Source: Hygrocybe punicea
Lineage: Eukaryota; Basidiomycota; Agaricomycetes; Agaricales; Hygrophoraceae
Assembly: GCA_963556145.1 (NCBI GenBank)
Contig: OY744472.1
Location: 3,534,001-3,598,000, forward strand
Direction: 5' to 3'
DNA: 64,000 nucleotides
The translations under genes and the position numbers were made by a program. Positions 1 to 11,538 of the stretch are shown piece by piece (position 1 is the first letter of the stretch; each line of letters begins with the position of its first letter). Under the pieces are notes generated by a model that was given only the letters and a program-made list of their open reading frames with translations, did not search any database and was not told the DNA's origin.

Positions 1-3000
1 AGACTGAGCTGACAGGAAGGCTGACCCCATATGGTTGGTGAGTCAAAATGAATATACCCTAAGGCTGCCTGCTCGCGTCTGTTCAGGGCAAAAAAGCCAG
101 TTTTCTTCTTTGTATCGCCTGCTTTACTTGTCTTGGTCTTGGATGAAGATGGTGATATGGGATTATAGCGTAGATCGGTGTAGAAATGCGAGTTTTTCCT
201 GACAATTTGATCAAAAGTCTCTATACATTCCTCCAGTGAATCGGACCAGAATGTGACGCTGTTCAAAAACTTGACGGTGTCCTCACATTGAGAACTAACC
301 ATAAACACCAATGCATTGGCCAAACCTAGTCGTCCGGTGAGTTGCCTGGCTGGCAAGTGTTTTGCAAACAGAATCGCATATGGGCTGGCATGACGGAATG
401 GGTAAGTCTGACTAAGTGTATGTGTCCGTTGGTACTTCGGCTTCGTTTGGCCTAAGAGAACGCGATTGAGATGGAGGTCTTGAATGCCCTTTCCATGATC
501 CACAGATAAAGCTTCACGGCAGATTAAAGCAAGAGCACCAAAATGTGGCGCCTTGGAATCTGTCAATATGTCCTCCAATTTCTTGATGGGAAGAGCAGGC
601 TTGAGTGGGGACCGTGGAACGCATTTCTTCTTGGATCTCGATCCCTTGGATGCCCCACCTGGCAGAGCAGAAAGACTCCTATCACCGAGATCCACCAGAG
701 CACCACTAACCAACTTTCCAATGTAATCACACCAATCTGCTATCTTTGGTTTAGCGGCCAGCAAATCCTCAACATGAGTAATGAGAGGTTCCATAGTACT
801 TGCATAATCCCGAATGAGTTTACTGGCGAATGCGTCATCCTTCTGCAGGTTTTTGGTAAACATCCTGGCTGGACTGGATAGGAAATTGCGGATGCCATCA
901 GATGCCAGTATGCCCTCTCCAACAATATCAACTAATGCCATAACAATCCCACCTCGAACAATTGAGCGGTCAACTACATTCTTGTTCCAAGTTGTCTTTG
1001 AGTCGTTAGGAATTTTACGACGTCGAGAGGTGTTGAACAGGTTATCCGCTGTATCAAGTGAGGGGATGATAAGTGCATCACACCACAGTGCAAAGAGGAC
1101 TTCTGAAACAATGGCATAAAGTGCTGCATCACCATTGTTGATGGTCCGATTCACAATTGGCAGAGGTGTGACGGCAGAAGAACTGGACTTGATGCGATTG
1201 TCAACAAAATGGGAGGGTATGAGTGAAAGTCTTGTGAAATCGTCATTGAACTCGAGATGAGGAGTCGGTAAATTGGTTGTCTTTGCTGAGGTCTTGCGTC
1301 GTTTGGTTCCATGACTAACAATACTTTGTTGTCGAGTACGAACACATGTGACATATTGTACGACATGGTTGACGCAGTTTGCAAATGATGGGAAAGTAGC
1401 GTTAATTGTGTGTTCTCGATGACTGTTAGCCACCTGTCGCGCCAGATGTGGGCCACTTTCTTCATACCACTGAAAGAACACCAAGTAGGAACGACACATC
1501 TGCCACTGGATAGCTCTTTGGAGAAAATGCAGTTTTTCAGATTCCACCATCAGGGCAGGGAGAATATCGACTGAGCCAACGATCTGTTCCAAAATTAGGG
1601 TGGCTTCATCATTTGGTGATACGTTGGTGTACTTTGATTCTGGTGCAAGTTCCATAAATGCTGTGACCTGATTGTCAAGGTCAAGACGATCACGAAGAAG
1701 CTTGACAATGGTATTGGAATCCATAGGCTTGCCAACAAGGTTCTGACCAGCATCCAGCGCAATAGCTTCCTCTTGGAGTCTGGTCACATCAAGAAGTATA
1801 TCGAGCATCTTGAAGGACGTATCAGGCACAGGACCGAGAAACTGTGAAACCACAGGCATAACAAGCATGCCTGTAGTTACAGAGGAACTTGGTTGCTTTG
1901 TGGGTGGGTCAGTTATGATGTCGGGTTGAGGGCGTGCAGAAGATGTATTCTTTGGCTTTGGGTCTTGGTCGTCAACCCAATCCTCATCCGAAGTGTCGCT
2001 ATCATCATCGGACCCAGCTGATGACACCAGTTCATGTAAGGGACGAACATTGTTCTGGGGATTCCTATGAAACTCCTTGAGAAGGCAGGGAGCAGATTTT
2101 CTAAATCCAAAAGATTACAAAGATATTGGTATGGAATAAAAGAAACACATACGCAATTCCCTTATGCTCATACCACAAGTCCTCAGATGGTCCGTATCCC
2201 TTGAATCTTAGACGCCATTGGGGAATCCCCTAAACAAAGAGTTTCAGTTACAAAAGGAAATAGTAATGAGTAAGTGAAAGAATCCAGACGATACTTACAT
2301 CAATTATTGCAACCTCCTGGATAGATTCAATCTCATACTCTGAGCCATCATCATTCTCAATCTCTACAGTGTCATCTGCTTCAGGAAGATGGGAGTCATC
2401 CAACTGTTCGGTCACAGGAGAAAGAGCCTTTCGCTTTGATCCTGACTGTCTGACATTAGCAGCAACAGCTGCAATAGGCTCTTCAGAATTGATATCTATC
2501 ACCGATGCTGGGGGGGATGACAAAGGTGTTGAGAGAGTAGAATGAGCAGCGTCTGAATCCTGATCTGGAGTAACTGCAAGTCGTGGCTTGATGGGGAGTC
2601 GGACATTGAGAGGTGCAAGTCGTGGGCGAGAGGATTCCAATGAATTCTTGTATGATTCTCGCAAATGCTGCTGGGTATTTCCATATGCCGTCTTCGTAAT
2701 AGGAATATGATGTGGATCACATATCTTCTGCACATACCACGAGTAGTATCCTCTCATTCGTCGCACAAAAGACCTGTCTTTGACCGGATCGTATGGAAGA
2801 GGTGCCATCCTACAAATCTCCCCATTCTCATCGGTATAAGTCATGCTGGACAGCATAACAGAAGGATGCACAGGGGAATCTATGCCAGCAAGAATGGCGC
2901 TATTCCAGGAGTTACACACAAGGTCACGTGCAAGGAAATTCTTGTGTGTTGCGATATCTCCAAAGATTTGTAGGCCATCACTAGCAAAGGTAGGGTATCC

Positions 3001-4647
3001 ACGGCTGAAATGTGACTGAGATCCCATGTTTCCGAAGCCTGTGACTGGGGTAACGAGAAATGGGGTAATCCGTGTAAATGCAGCATGATTAGGATATACA
3101 ACCATGCCGACCCGATTTTGCATGCCGACCAAATCCGCAAGCTGACCAAGACCAGTCTGCGCCAGCCACTCCTTTGCCACAACTGGATCTGGATTTACAG
3201 TTGGCTTCTCACCACCATGAAGATCCTGTCCCTTGAACACTGAAAAAAACACGGCAACATTTATTGCCCTGAAGTATAAAGCAGGCCTCGGGAAGAAGAA
3301 GGGACCAGAATCACTGCCTATTGTGATTGTTAATAAATGCATTTAGAAAAGAAATATGACAAAAACATGTACCTGGAGGTAAGCGTATAGCCAGAATAAA
3401 AAGAGTAAATGCCGGATGAAAATCATTGCGATCGGTGTGCAATCTCCCCTGGAACTGACCAATCATGGAAGCCAGATCACCGATATCAGATGATACATTG
3501 ACTTGCAGACCAGTGTTGTTCGGTAAAGGACCACCAAATCCAGGCACATTGTTATCCCAAAAGATCCACTCAAACATATCCCACTCCAGCTTGGAGATGC
3601 AAGCTGGCATGATGTGTCGGAACAGCTGGTAACAGATGCGAAGAAGGCGGGATATCTGTGGATGTTGAACTTGAACAGCAGGTGCAATTACGCCACGTCC
3701 ATCACCCTCAATCTTGGTTGTGGCCAAACTGGAGGAACCATTACGAGGATCGCCAATGTCTGTTGTGGACCTGTCATTGTGCTTAAGTCCAAGGTCGTAT
3801 ATGGCAGGAACAGCAGGCTGGCCAATAACAGATGGTTTTCCAAAGGCTATTTCCAGTACTTCATCAGCGAGTCTGCTGACTTCTGGGCCGCACGCATACT
3901 GTTGCATGGAGGAAACGGTTTGAATGCAGGTGACGGTGATGATATGTTTATCGGAGCCATTTATACGATTAACGAATGGTATGCCAACAGGCATCAGGAT
4001 CATGCCAGGAACTGGAACGTGTACAAGTTTCCCATCAACCAAACTAGGACCTATGTTTGGAGGGGTAATGGTATGGAGCAGTGTTTCCAGAACCATGCTT
4101 TTCTTAGCCGTGTCGAAATTGGCTACATATGTGTATCCCCTTTGATAACGGTTATCTTGAACCAACGTATAAGATGGCGCATTAGGATAGACGAATCCAG
4201 ATCCCTCAGGAGGATTTGTGGGGGGAGGTGGAACCAATACAGCTGGTGACGATACAGGTGTCCTGGATATCTGATCTTCACACCAAAATGAGTCGTAGGG
4301 CGGTTCTGTTGTATAGGGATCCAGAGGAGATATGCTGTATACATCCCTGATACCAAAGAGAACTGGATTGTCTGATTCAGGATTATTGTGGCCTATTGAA
4401 GGAGAATTAAACAAAAGCAAGAAAATATAATGTTATAGAAACGAACATGATAGATTGTCCTGATTTCTGTTGACAACTGCGACATCCAAGTCCATCTGAT
4501 CGGTATTTGACCCCATAGGAGCATCAAACTGGTTGCCATCATCCTATGAGAACCTTGAGCAAGCAACTCAAATTAAAATGAGTACTCAGAACTCACCGGA
4601 GCATTTTGTTCACACATTTCCACATTAATCAAGTCAGAGAGATCCAT
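1..4647 (-). CDS. Dioxygenase-like / chromodomain protein, copy 2, 3' end outside window
   Basis: This is the inverted copy of the gene at 28002-33377. By coordinate reflection the exons are 4597-4647, 4447-4543, 3373-4392, 2299-3317, 2153-2229, and one that starts at 2100 and runs past position 1. The start codon is the ATG at 4647. Splice sites, the HxD...H dioxygenase-like motif and the chromodomain are all retained, and no stop codon interrupts the visible part. Amino-acid differences from the other copy include Pro for Ser near 4312 and Ser for Pro near 3833. Both copies therefore look capable of expression. The function is discussed at the right copy. The last part of the long sixth exon and the tiny seventh exon are not visible. 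Confidence 0.7.
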
Positions 4648-5879
4648 GAGTACGTCAAAGGACAGTGGGGAGTTTGGGATAGATGCGAGGTTGAAAATCA
4701 GTTCTCTGTGGATCTAGTACACACTACCAGTATATTCTCAAAGAGATGAAATCGGTGTCAACAGTGGTAGTTGATAATAGAGAATCTTCCAAATTGGAAG
4801 GGGAGGCAACTGTAAACCCGCCAGCCCAATCTCCCTACACACTGTATTACAGAGAGCGGTGCAGTGATTGGTTAGATCACAAGCAACTGGGGTAACACTC
4901 GTAGAGAGAGCCCAGGGAGGTAGCACTTCTCTGTAATTCACCTTGCTCTAGTCTCCTTTTAATAAACCAATGTGCAGCACTACAGCCACAGCAAGAACTG
5001 ATGAGAGTGATAATACGCGAGTCCAGAACTAGTCCCAGAAGTACCAGATCAATCGGAGACGAAAAGCCAAGCGCAAGTGAAAAAGCCAATGAAAAATTGA
5101 CTTGTCACGGGACCAGAGTGGTCTCTTGGAAAGGCCAAGATACCAGCAGAAAGAAGTTGCCAAGAGGTCCCAAATTGGCTACAAAATCAAGAGATTTGGA
5201 TGAGTATACTCTGAGACAAAGAGATAGGAGTGTGAGGATAGAAAAAGTCAAATACCTTGTGAACCAGCGGTTGGATTCTGCTGATTTAGTGGTAGTTGGA
5301 TAGAGGGAAGCAAGGGCTTCAAAATAATTGCTAGGATGATAAAATTATGATTAGGGGTTGCTGTAATATCAACCAAATGTACCTGAATAGTAAAACAGTT
5401 ATAGCTCCACAACCACTGAACCAAATGGAGATTTGGAGCTACGGAAAGGAAACCCTTGCAAAGATCTCCAAGATGGCTCTAGATGTGTAGGATGAAGACA
5501 CAAGATGAGTGAAATCCAGCTTTCAAAAAAGCAACGTACTTTGTCGTTTATGAGAGCTTTGACAGCAAAGATTGTTGGTGTACAACACCAAGAATCAGGC
5601 TAGGACAAGCACAGAGGCAGTTTAAATTGTCTGGGACTCCCAAAACAATTGTTGGGCTAGTAGGTATAGCAGAAAGCAAAAAGCAATGCACCACCGTGAC
5701 CAAACAACATTGTTTGCGCAAAAAATATAACATTTCAACTATTAAAGTAATACAACAAGGCTGAGAGAGCTCATTCAAGTGCAAACAAAGGTAGAGCATT
5801 GATTAAGTGTAGGCATAAGGTAAGGGTCTCCCAACAATGCTGGAGCAACAAAAAAAAACAGAAAAAAAAAGTGGGTGGA
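4648..5879. other. 5' region of the element upstream of the dioxygenase-like gene
   Basis: I see no convincing gene here. Short open frames on both strands have no recognisable motif and are duplicated exactly in the right copy (26770-28001). It probably holds the promoter and leader of the minus-strand gene starting at 4647. Confidence 0.4.
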
Positions 5880-7075
5880 GACAGAATGATTCTGTACGCA
5901 GCTGTTCCCCTCGCCCAAACTCATCCTTTCAGTTGGAAACAGGATACCAGAATTGATGAGGGTCTGTGTGAACTTAACTCAGTGGTATCCAAGCGACGGT
6001 GCACAAGAAAAATCAAGGGGGGGGGGCCACTCACAGATTGCGTGTGCGGCCGTTCCCCTCGCGCAAACACATCGCTTCGGGGGGAAACAGGGTGCCGGAA
6101 TCGACCACGGCCTGTGTGAACTTAAGTCAATGGTTTCCGAGCGACGGTGCACAAAAGAAAACAAGGGGGGGGGGAAACTCACGGATTGCGTGTGCAGCCG
6201 TTCCCCTCACCCAGACTTGTCGTTTCGGTCTGAAACGGGGTGCCGGAATCGACCACGGCCTGTGACAACATGAGTCAGTGGTTTCCGAACGACGGTGCAC
6301 AAAAAAAAACAAGGGGGGGGGCCACTCACGGATTGCGTGTGCGGCCGTTCCCCTCGCGCAAACACATCGTTTCGGGTGGAAACAGGGTGCCGGAATCGAC
6401 CACGGCCTGTGTGAACTTAAGTCAATGGTTTCTGAGCGACGGTGCACAAAAGAAAACAAGGGGGGGGGGAAACTCACGGATTGCGTGTGCAGCCGTTTCC
6501 CTGACCCAGACTTGTCGTTTCGGTCTGAAACGGGGTGCCGGAATCGACCACGGCCTGTGACAACATGAGTCAGTGGTTTCCGAGCGACGGTGCACAAAAA
6601 AAATCAAGGGGGGAGGGCAACTCACGGATTGCGTGTGCGGCCGTTCCCCTCGTGCAAACACATCGTTTCGGGTGGAAACACGGTGCCGGAATCGATCACG
6701 GCCTGTGTGAACTTAAGTCAATGGTTTCCGAGCGACGGTGCACAAAAAAAAATCAAGGGAGGGGGGAAACTCACGGATTGCGTGTGCAGCCGTTCCCCTC
6801 ACCCAGACTTGTCGTTTCGGTCGGAAACGGGGTGCCGGAGTGGATGAGGGTCTGTGTCAAACTAAGTCAGTGGTATCCGAGCAAAGGTGAACAAAAAAAA
6901 ATCAAGTGGGGGGCAACTCACGGATTGTGTGTGCGGCCGTTCCCCTCGCGCAGACTCGTCATTTCGGTTGGAAACGGGGTGCCGGAATCGATCACGGCCT
7001 GTGTGAACATCAGTCAGTGGTATCCGGGCGAAGGTGAACAAAAAATATCCAACTCACGGATTGCATGTGCGGGTC
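5880..7075. repeat. Minisatellite, ~148-bp unit, about 8 copies
   Basis: The words 'cggattgcgtgtgc' and 'gtgccggaatcga' recur at 6034, 6182, 6329, 6477, 6625, 6774, 6921 and 7057. Steps are 147-149 bp, with a last step of 136. Each unit has a G run of about 7-10 bases and the phrase 'gacggtgcacaaaa'. The open frames across it on both strands are by-products of a unit with few stops. The inverted copy at 26019-26769 has three fewer units. Confidence 0.95.
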
Positions 7076-7114
7076 ATGGTGGGGCTGTTGAAGTTGCCAT
7101 CTGCTGAATAAGCC

Positions 7115-7171
7115 GAAAGTGACTAGCAAAATCGCCTCGGGCATTGAGGCGATCTCTTGCTTGTCACTTTC
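7115..7171. repeat. 57-bp imperfect palindrome (A)
   Basis: GAAAGTGAC at 7115 pairs with GTCACTTTC ending at 7171, and CGCCTC pairs with GAGGCG in the middle. An AT-rich stretch with 'aattaattaatt' follows. Palindrome plus AT-rich DNA resembles the architecture of the Helitron 5' termini in this window, so it may be the fossil terminus of a related family. Confidence 0.7.
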
Positions 7172-8403
7172 TCTTACAAATATGGACATATCTATTTAAT
7201 AAATATTTTATTAATAATTAATTAATTCATTACCAAATGGACATTTTTGGTAGAGTATTTGATTTGTTTCTCACTCAATTCTCCATGGATTTTGAAGGTT
7301 ATATGGGAAAGGTTATAGTACTAAATGAAATGGAGGTGCTTGTCACCAGCACTAAGTGATTTGAGCCCAAATTCAGGCACTAGTGAGTTTACACCACACA
7401 TAGGCATTTGAATTTTCATGAGATATATATCATAGAAGTAGCTGTTTCTAGGGCTTTTACTGATATATTCTGAGGGGATGACAGTATTTTGAATACGGTA
7501 CAGGAACTGGTATACCTATTGATCAGAAATTACAAGTCATGTATGAGGTCACAGCACTCAGCTTTGCACACCTTATCCATGCATGTGACTTCCTGCTGCA
7601 CCCTCTTTTCTTACGATCCTTATCACGTGATTGGACACTATTTTTATTTCGTGCACATGATTTCCTGCTGTGCATTCTTTCTTCATTATTATCCAGATTG
7701 TTTTCACAAATGTAAATGACTTGCCGAAGAATGGCAAATATGGATGATGGTATATAGCTACATGGTGATAATACAACCCCTCTCATCTATTTGACGAACT
7801 CATGATGACATGATGAATGCATTGAACAACACAACATAACAAAACAGAAACGAATATAATGAAATGAAAAATTGAGTATGAAAAGATAAAGAAAAGGACG
7901 AACGACCATTAACCCTCCCGTTCCCAGCTAACCAGCAACCAAGACCCGCCCAAATAAAGACAAAGTGTTCACCCCAGAAAGAAAGAAGTCAATGTCAAGC
8001 ATTGACTTCAGGCCCATCCATCCTCCAGAATAGTTCAACGCGTTGATTGTTTAGGGTAGAAACATTGGCACAAAAAGGCCAGTCACAGACTTTGCGCTCT
8101 GTATGCAATCATCAAATAAAAATAATAATAAAGTATAAATGAAAAATGTACTTAGAGGGAGGACAGAGGACCTGTTCATAGCATCGGATAGTTTTTTATT
8201 ACAATTTATTGCACAGAGAAGCAGCAATAAAAAGGAGTAGACACCAGAAGACCATGGTGAAAGACTAGAGGAAAAGAAAAGACGGATCGTGAGAATTCAG
8301 GCATATGACCCCCAGCAAACACGTGATAAGCACATGTTTCCTTACATAACCAGAATAAATGGTCTGAACCAAGTAGATATCAACGATCTTAAAGATCTAT
8401 ATA
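7172..8403. other. AT-rich spacer between palindromes, no gene seen
   Basis: Short frames such as 7489-7719 (plus) have no motif and occur identically in the inverted copy. A small degenerate palindrome-like stretch ('ttcaacgcgttgat') lies near 8034-8050. I could not assign a function. Confidence 0.35.
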
Positions 8404-8494
8404 TCAAGGAATGATCAAATACTACTCGTTACATGATGCAAGGACAACAACCCATTGCACATTGAGTGACAGCTATGTGGAAAGCTCTTTTTCA
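8404..8494 (-). pseudogene. Relic of the 3' end of the many-exon cargo gene (left copy)
   Basis: Read on the minus strand, this stretch resembles the last coding exon and stop region of the gene ending at 37914. Shared words include 'gagctttccac', 'caatgggttgt' and 'gagtagtatttgat'. There are several substitutions and no upstream exons. Confidence 0.6.
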
Positions 8495-8615
8495 ATCCAC
8501 GTACTCATAGTGTATCCAATAAGACATATAGTTTGTTACAAATATATTAATGATTAATAGTATAATACCTATGTGCACACCCCTGATGATCATGAGGATT
8601 AAAGTCAGAGTCGCT

Positions 8616-8671
8616 GAAGTGGTTAGCAAAATTGCCTCAGGCATTGCGATGATCTCCTGCTAGCCACTTTC
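8616..8671. repeat. 56-bp imperfect palindrome (B)
   Basis: Related to the palindrome at 7115-7171: GAAGTGG...CCACTTTC arms, GCCTCAGGCATTGCGATGATC centre, and a similar 3' flank (ACAAATAGGGACTTATCTGT). The two lie about 1.5 kb apart in the same orientation. Confidence 0.6.
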
Positions 8672-8789
8672 TTCTACAAATAGGGACTTATCTGTAATTT
8701 AATTAATTTCATTAAATGTCAAATTATTTACAAAGTATTACAATATGGCTACAATGAAGGCAATGGATGGGAATGAGAGATAGTCGTGA

Positions 8790-9415
8790 TAAGTGAATGA
8801 TAAGAGAGTCAATAAAGGTCAAAGAAAGGATTGGAGAGGGGGAATGAGCAGAAGGGTGAAAAAGGGGCAGAACAGGCTAAGAGGGGTAAAGGAAGCAGTG
8901 GAGATGGTGACGAATGGGTGCTGGGACTACAGCGGGACTGAAAGAAGGCTGGGAGGGTGCTGAATAGGGTGGAAAGGCTGGGAGGAGCAGGTGACACCTG
9001 GGTGAGCACCCCATGGTCAATTCAGATCCAGGACAGCTAATAAAACAGAAAACTCATCTAGTATAGCAGGAGGTGGGTGCACCACATCCCCTGCTGCCCT
9101 CAGAAACCCTCCATGGCGCTCCAAAGCAGCCGGAATGTGCTTCTGTTGCTGGGGTTGCTGGTGACACTATTGCTAGACATCGGTGACCTTTTGGAGGCCA
9201 AAAGGTTTCCTGGAGAGAGTTAGGGGACAGTAGAGGAGGATGGGAAAGTTGTAGGGCAGTAGGTGTAGCAGGGGGCTGGCAGTAGAGTCTGAAATGGAGG
9301 GGGATGGGGCTGTTGACCAAGAGAAGGTTTTGGATTCATCTGAGCTCGAATGCTCTCAACATGGATTTCAAACTCCACTTGAATTTTAGCCACAACTCCG
9401 GGCCACCCTCACTTA
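8790..9415 (-). repeat. Dispersed repeat R1, left copy
   Basis: Its minus strand matches 51780-52440 with substantial divergence. Common phrases are 'ggagttgtggct', 'caaccttttggc/aaaccttttggc', 'ctgagggcagcagggg' and 'tcacccagg'. Frames inside are proline-rich with no known motif, so it looks like a noncoding interspersed repeat. An identical inverted copy is at 23679-24304. Confidence 0.75.
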
Positions 9416-9821
9416 TTTGCATTCTAGAGACTCAGATATCACATTTACCAGCTGCCTTAAGTGGACAAAAGTGTCCCAGACATACAATAGAATGTAGCTA
9501 GAAAGTACCATCTTTTACTTTGCCATATTACACCAGTTATTGTAGCTATACTCATATCTCTTGCAAAGAATAGCTCACAGGTAGCCCAAATTATACCAGA
9601 TGCACTCCATAACTTTTTTCCAGCAGGATGGTCCCCATCACATACTCATTGTCAAATTTGGTGAAGATCCATGCAGTGTGCAAGTCAATAGAGGCTCTGG
9701 ATTCTCGGATGAAACCAGTCAAAAGGGATTTAGAACTCAGTTGCTATATTTGGACACATTTTTCCCTCAGTCCCTGAGATGAATGAATGAATCACCTCAA
9801 TGGCTGAAAACCGGGTTTATA

Positions 9822-9855
9822 AGAACGAGTTTTCCATAAATGGAAGAACTCGTAA
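9822..9855 (-). other. Helitron 5' terminus (palindrome), left copy
   Basis: Read on the minus strand it starts TTACGAGTTCTTCCATTTAT and continues into GGAAAACTCGTTCTTA. ACGAGTT and AACTCGT pair in an imperfect palindrome. Homology between the adjacent DR units (9856 onward and 20697 onward) begins exactly at this boundary. Confidence 0.75.
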
Positions 9856-10509
9856 TAGAAGGGTATCTACTTACATATATTACTAGATACAAAGAAGGCG
9901 AGGGAGGGGGTGCAAAAGGTGGAAACATGGGCTTTGAATCCCCTTTCCTCTCATTTTCTATGGTAATGAAGTGCAGGGGCTGGCCGGAGGATGGTCCAAA
10001 ACGGGGTGGGTCGTCCTGGCGGTCAAAAAAAAGTAAAGGGGACCTGTTGGGGCAGAAGATGGCAGTGAGGGTGCCAGACCCCCTGTTGTCTTGTTTGTCA
10101 TGGAAACGTGGCACGAGGGATGTGTACTGGCCAGGGTTGAATGAAAATGGGGCAGGAGCTGTCCTGGTGGTCAAAAAGATGGGGGGGCTGGTGGGGCAGA
10201 AGGTGGAAACGCCAGGGATTAGGATCCCCCAGCCTCTCGTTTTCTATGGCAATGGGGCGCGGAGGACATATACTGGCCAGGGTTGGTCAAAAATGGGGTG
10301 AGGGGGACTGGTCCTGGTGAACAAAAAAAGGGGGGCAGGCTGGTGAGGCAGAAGGCGGAAACGCAAGGGATTTGGACCCCCCAGCCTCTCCTTTTCTATG
10401 GAAACGAGTCGCGGGGGATATGTACTGGCTGGGTGTGGTCAAAAACAGGGCGGGAAGGGGCATCCTGGTGGGTGACAATGGGGTGGTGCCACCGTGGTGG
10501 TAGAAAAAG
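9856..10509 (+). repeat. 1.01-kb direct repeat DR-L, part 1
   Basis: Matches 20697-21019 plus 22179-22500. Internally it is a degenerate tandem array: 'ggccagggttgg' and similar words recur at about 9983, 10130, 10277 and 10427. GC-rich frames such as 9840-10301 have no recognisable domain. The chromovirus at 10510-17647 splits it; the last five bases (AAAAG, 10505-10509) are the target duplication. Confidence 0.8.
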
Positions 10510-11075
10510 TGTTACGGATCACTGTTCTTATAGCGGGCTCCGGCAACAACAAACCAAACAAGAATGATTAAGATAAGAGCAGGTACAAACAATGGTAAGG
10601 AAGGAAAGGGGAGAGAAGTCTGGGTGTCTGGTAGCGGTCGGGGGAAGAGTAGCTAGACTAAACTTAAAGATTACTGACTACAAATGTCCATGATTATATA
10701 GTAGCAAACGACTTTAGGGTCGGCTTCTTCGTCATGCGTGGTTGCGGGGAGGACGAGCTCCGAGATGAACGGCGTCTTGCTTGACTTCGTGGTCTATGCG
10801 TTTTGGGGTGCCAACGTGGTGGCCAACGGCTGCGTTGTGGGCCTGGTGTCAGCAGACAACTGATCCGGTGATTGTGCTGTGCGGTGTTGTTGAGTGCTTG
10901 TATAAGCGTGTATGATGTATCGGCGGTGATCGGGTAATGAGGGTAATCGTATGGATTAGGATACCTTCGTCGATTGTCGTTGATGATGTTCTGGACCCAG
11001 GTTATGACGTTGTCGTGAGATGCGGAGTCAGAGATGGGGTCAGAAACGGGGGTTAAATCGGGGTAAAAAGTAACA
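10510..11075 (-). repeat. 3' LTR of the chromovirus
   Basis: 566 bp, TGTTACGG...AGTAACA as written on the plus strand. It differs from the other LTR at around ten or so sites that I noticed by eye. The end of the third reading frame (to 10694) lies inside it. Confidence 0.95.
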
Positions 11076-11455
11076 ATACCCCCGGAACAAGGGGAATCGT
11101 CCCGATTATCCAGAGGAAAAACGCAATCATACATGGCAGCACAATCGATGAACTCGTGGTAGGGATCGACGGGGTCATTGGAGAACCAGATAGGAACAGT
11201 GGGGGGAACAGCAGGAGGGGGAGGCCCAACGGGACACGTGGAGTAGAAGGTTCAGGGGGCAAAGAAAGGATCAACGCCAAGATGGGTGATAGACGACGTG
11301 GGGTGGACAGAGCCAAAGGAAGAAGGACGCATGAGGTCGACGGTGAAGCGAACACTACAATTGCAGAGGTGGCGTTTTGAACGAGGGATGCGAAAACGAG
11401 GAGGAAGAAGACGATGATATGGGGAAGAAGGAAGATAGACAGCGGAGGCAGACAT
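10694..11455 (-). pseudogene. Third reading frame of the chromovirus, running into the LTR
   Basis: An ATG at 11455 opens a frame downstream of pol. It is interrupted once, by TGA at 11252-11254, and otherwise stays open to a stop at 10694. That gives about 250 codons, of which roughly the last 125 lie within the LTR. The interrupting TGA is what a C-to-T change in a CGA codon would give. The C-terminal half is rich in Arg, Ser, Pro and Lys. I recognise no domain and cannot assign a function. The 5' LTR carries the same C-terminal frame (17266-17646). A multi-frame accident cannot be excluded, but continuity on both sides of one nonsense codon argues for an old coding sequence. Confidence 0.5.
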
Positions 11456-11538
11456 GGGGGAGTGAAGGTAAGGAGTGAAGGGAAGAAAAGAAAAGAAAAG
11501 AAACTATATATATGAAAAAGAAAGATTAGGGCAGGCAA

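Larger units (their letters stand above)
1..9855 (-). mobile_element. Giant Helitron-like element, second copy (5' part only)
   Basis: This segment is the reverse complement of 23239-32648. Paired positions sum to 32649 outside the tandem array and to 33094 inside it. Position 1 still matches, so the copy continues beyond the window start. Its 5' terminus is at 9855 on the minus strand and reads TTACGAGTTCTTCC. The neighbouring base is T at 9856, so the insertion lies in an A|T step. It carries the 5' end and most of the dioxygenase-chromodomain gene; the 295-codon gene, the many-exon gene and Rep/helicase would lie outside the window. Base differences from the other copy are few, and the ones I checked are transitions. 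The two copies also differ by three units of the 148-bp array. The rolling-circle assignment is inferred from the shared terminus with the right copy. Confidence 0.75.

Noticed and set aside
3614..4249. 211-codon plus-strand frame opposite the dioxygenase-like gene
   Set aside because: Antisense to a well-supported exon; no motif of its own.
5001..5303. 100-codon plus-strand frame in the 5' region
   Set aside because: Basic, low-information peptide with no motif, antisense to the probable promoter and leader of the cargo gene.
5799..7107. Overlapping frames of 88-190 codons on both strands
   Set aside because: All lie in the 148-bp minisatellite and reflect its composition.
11053..11538. 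161-codon hydrophobic minus-strand frame
   Set aside because: Overlaps the better third frame of the chromovirus; Leu/Phe/Pro-rich low complexity, no envelope-like motif.
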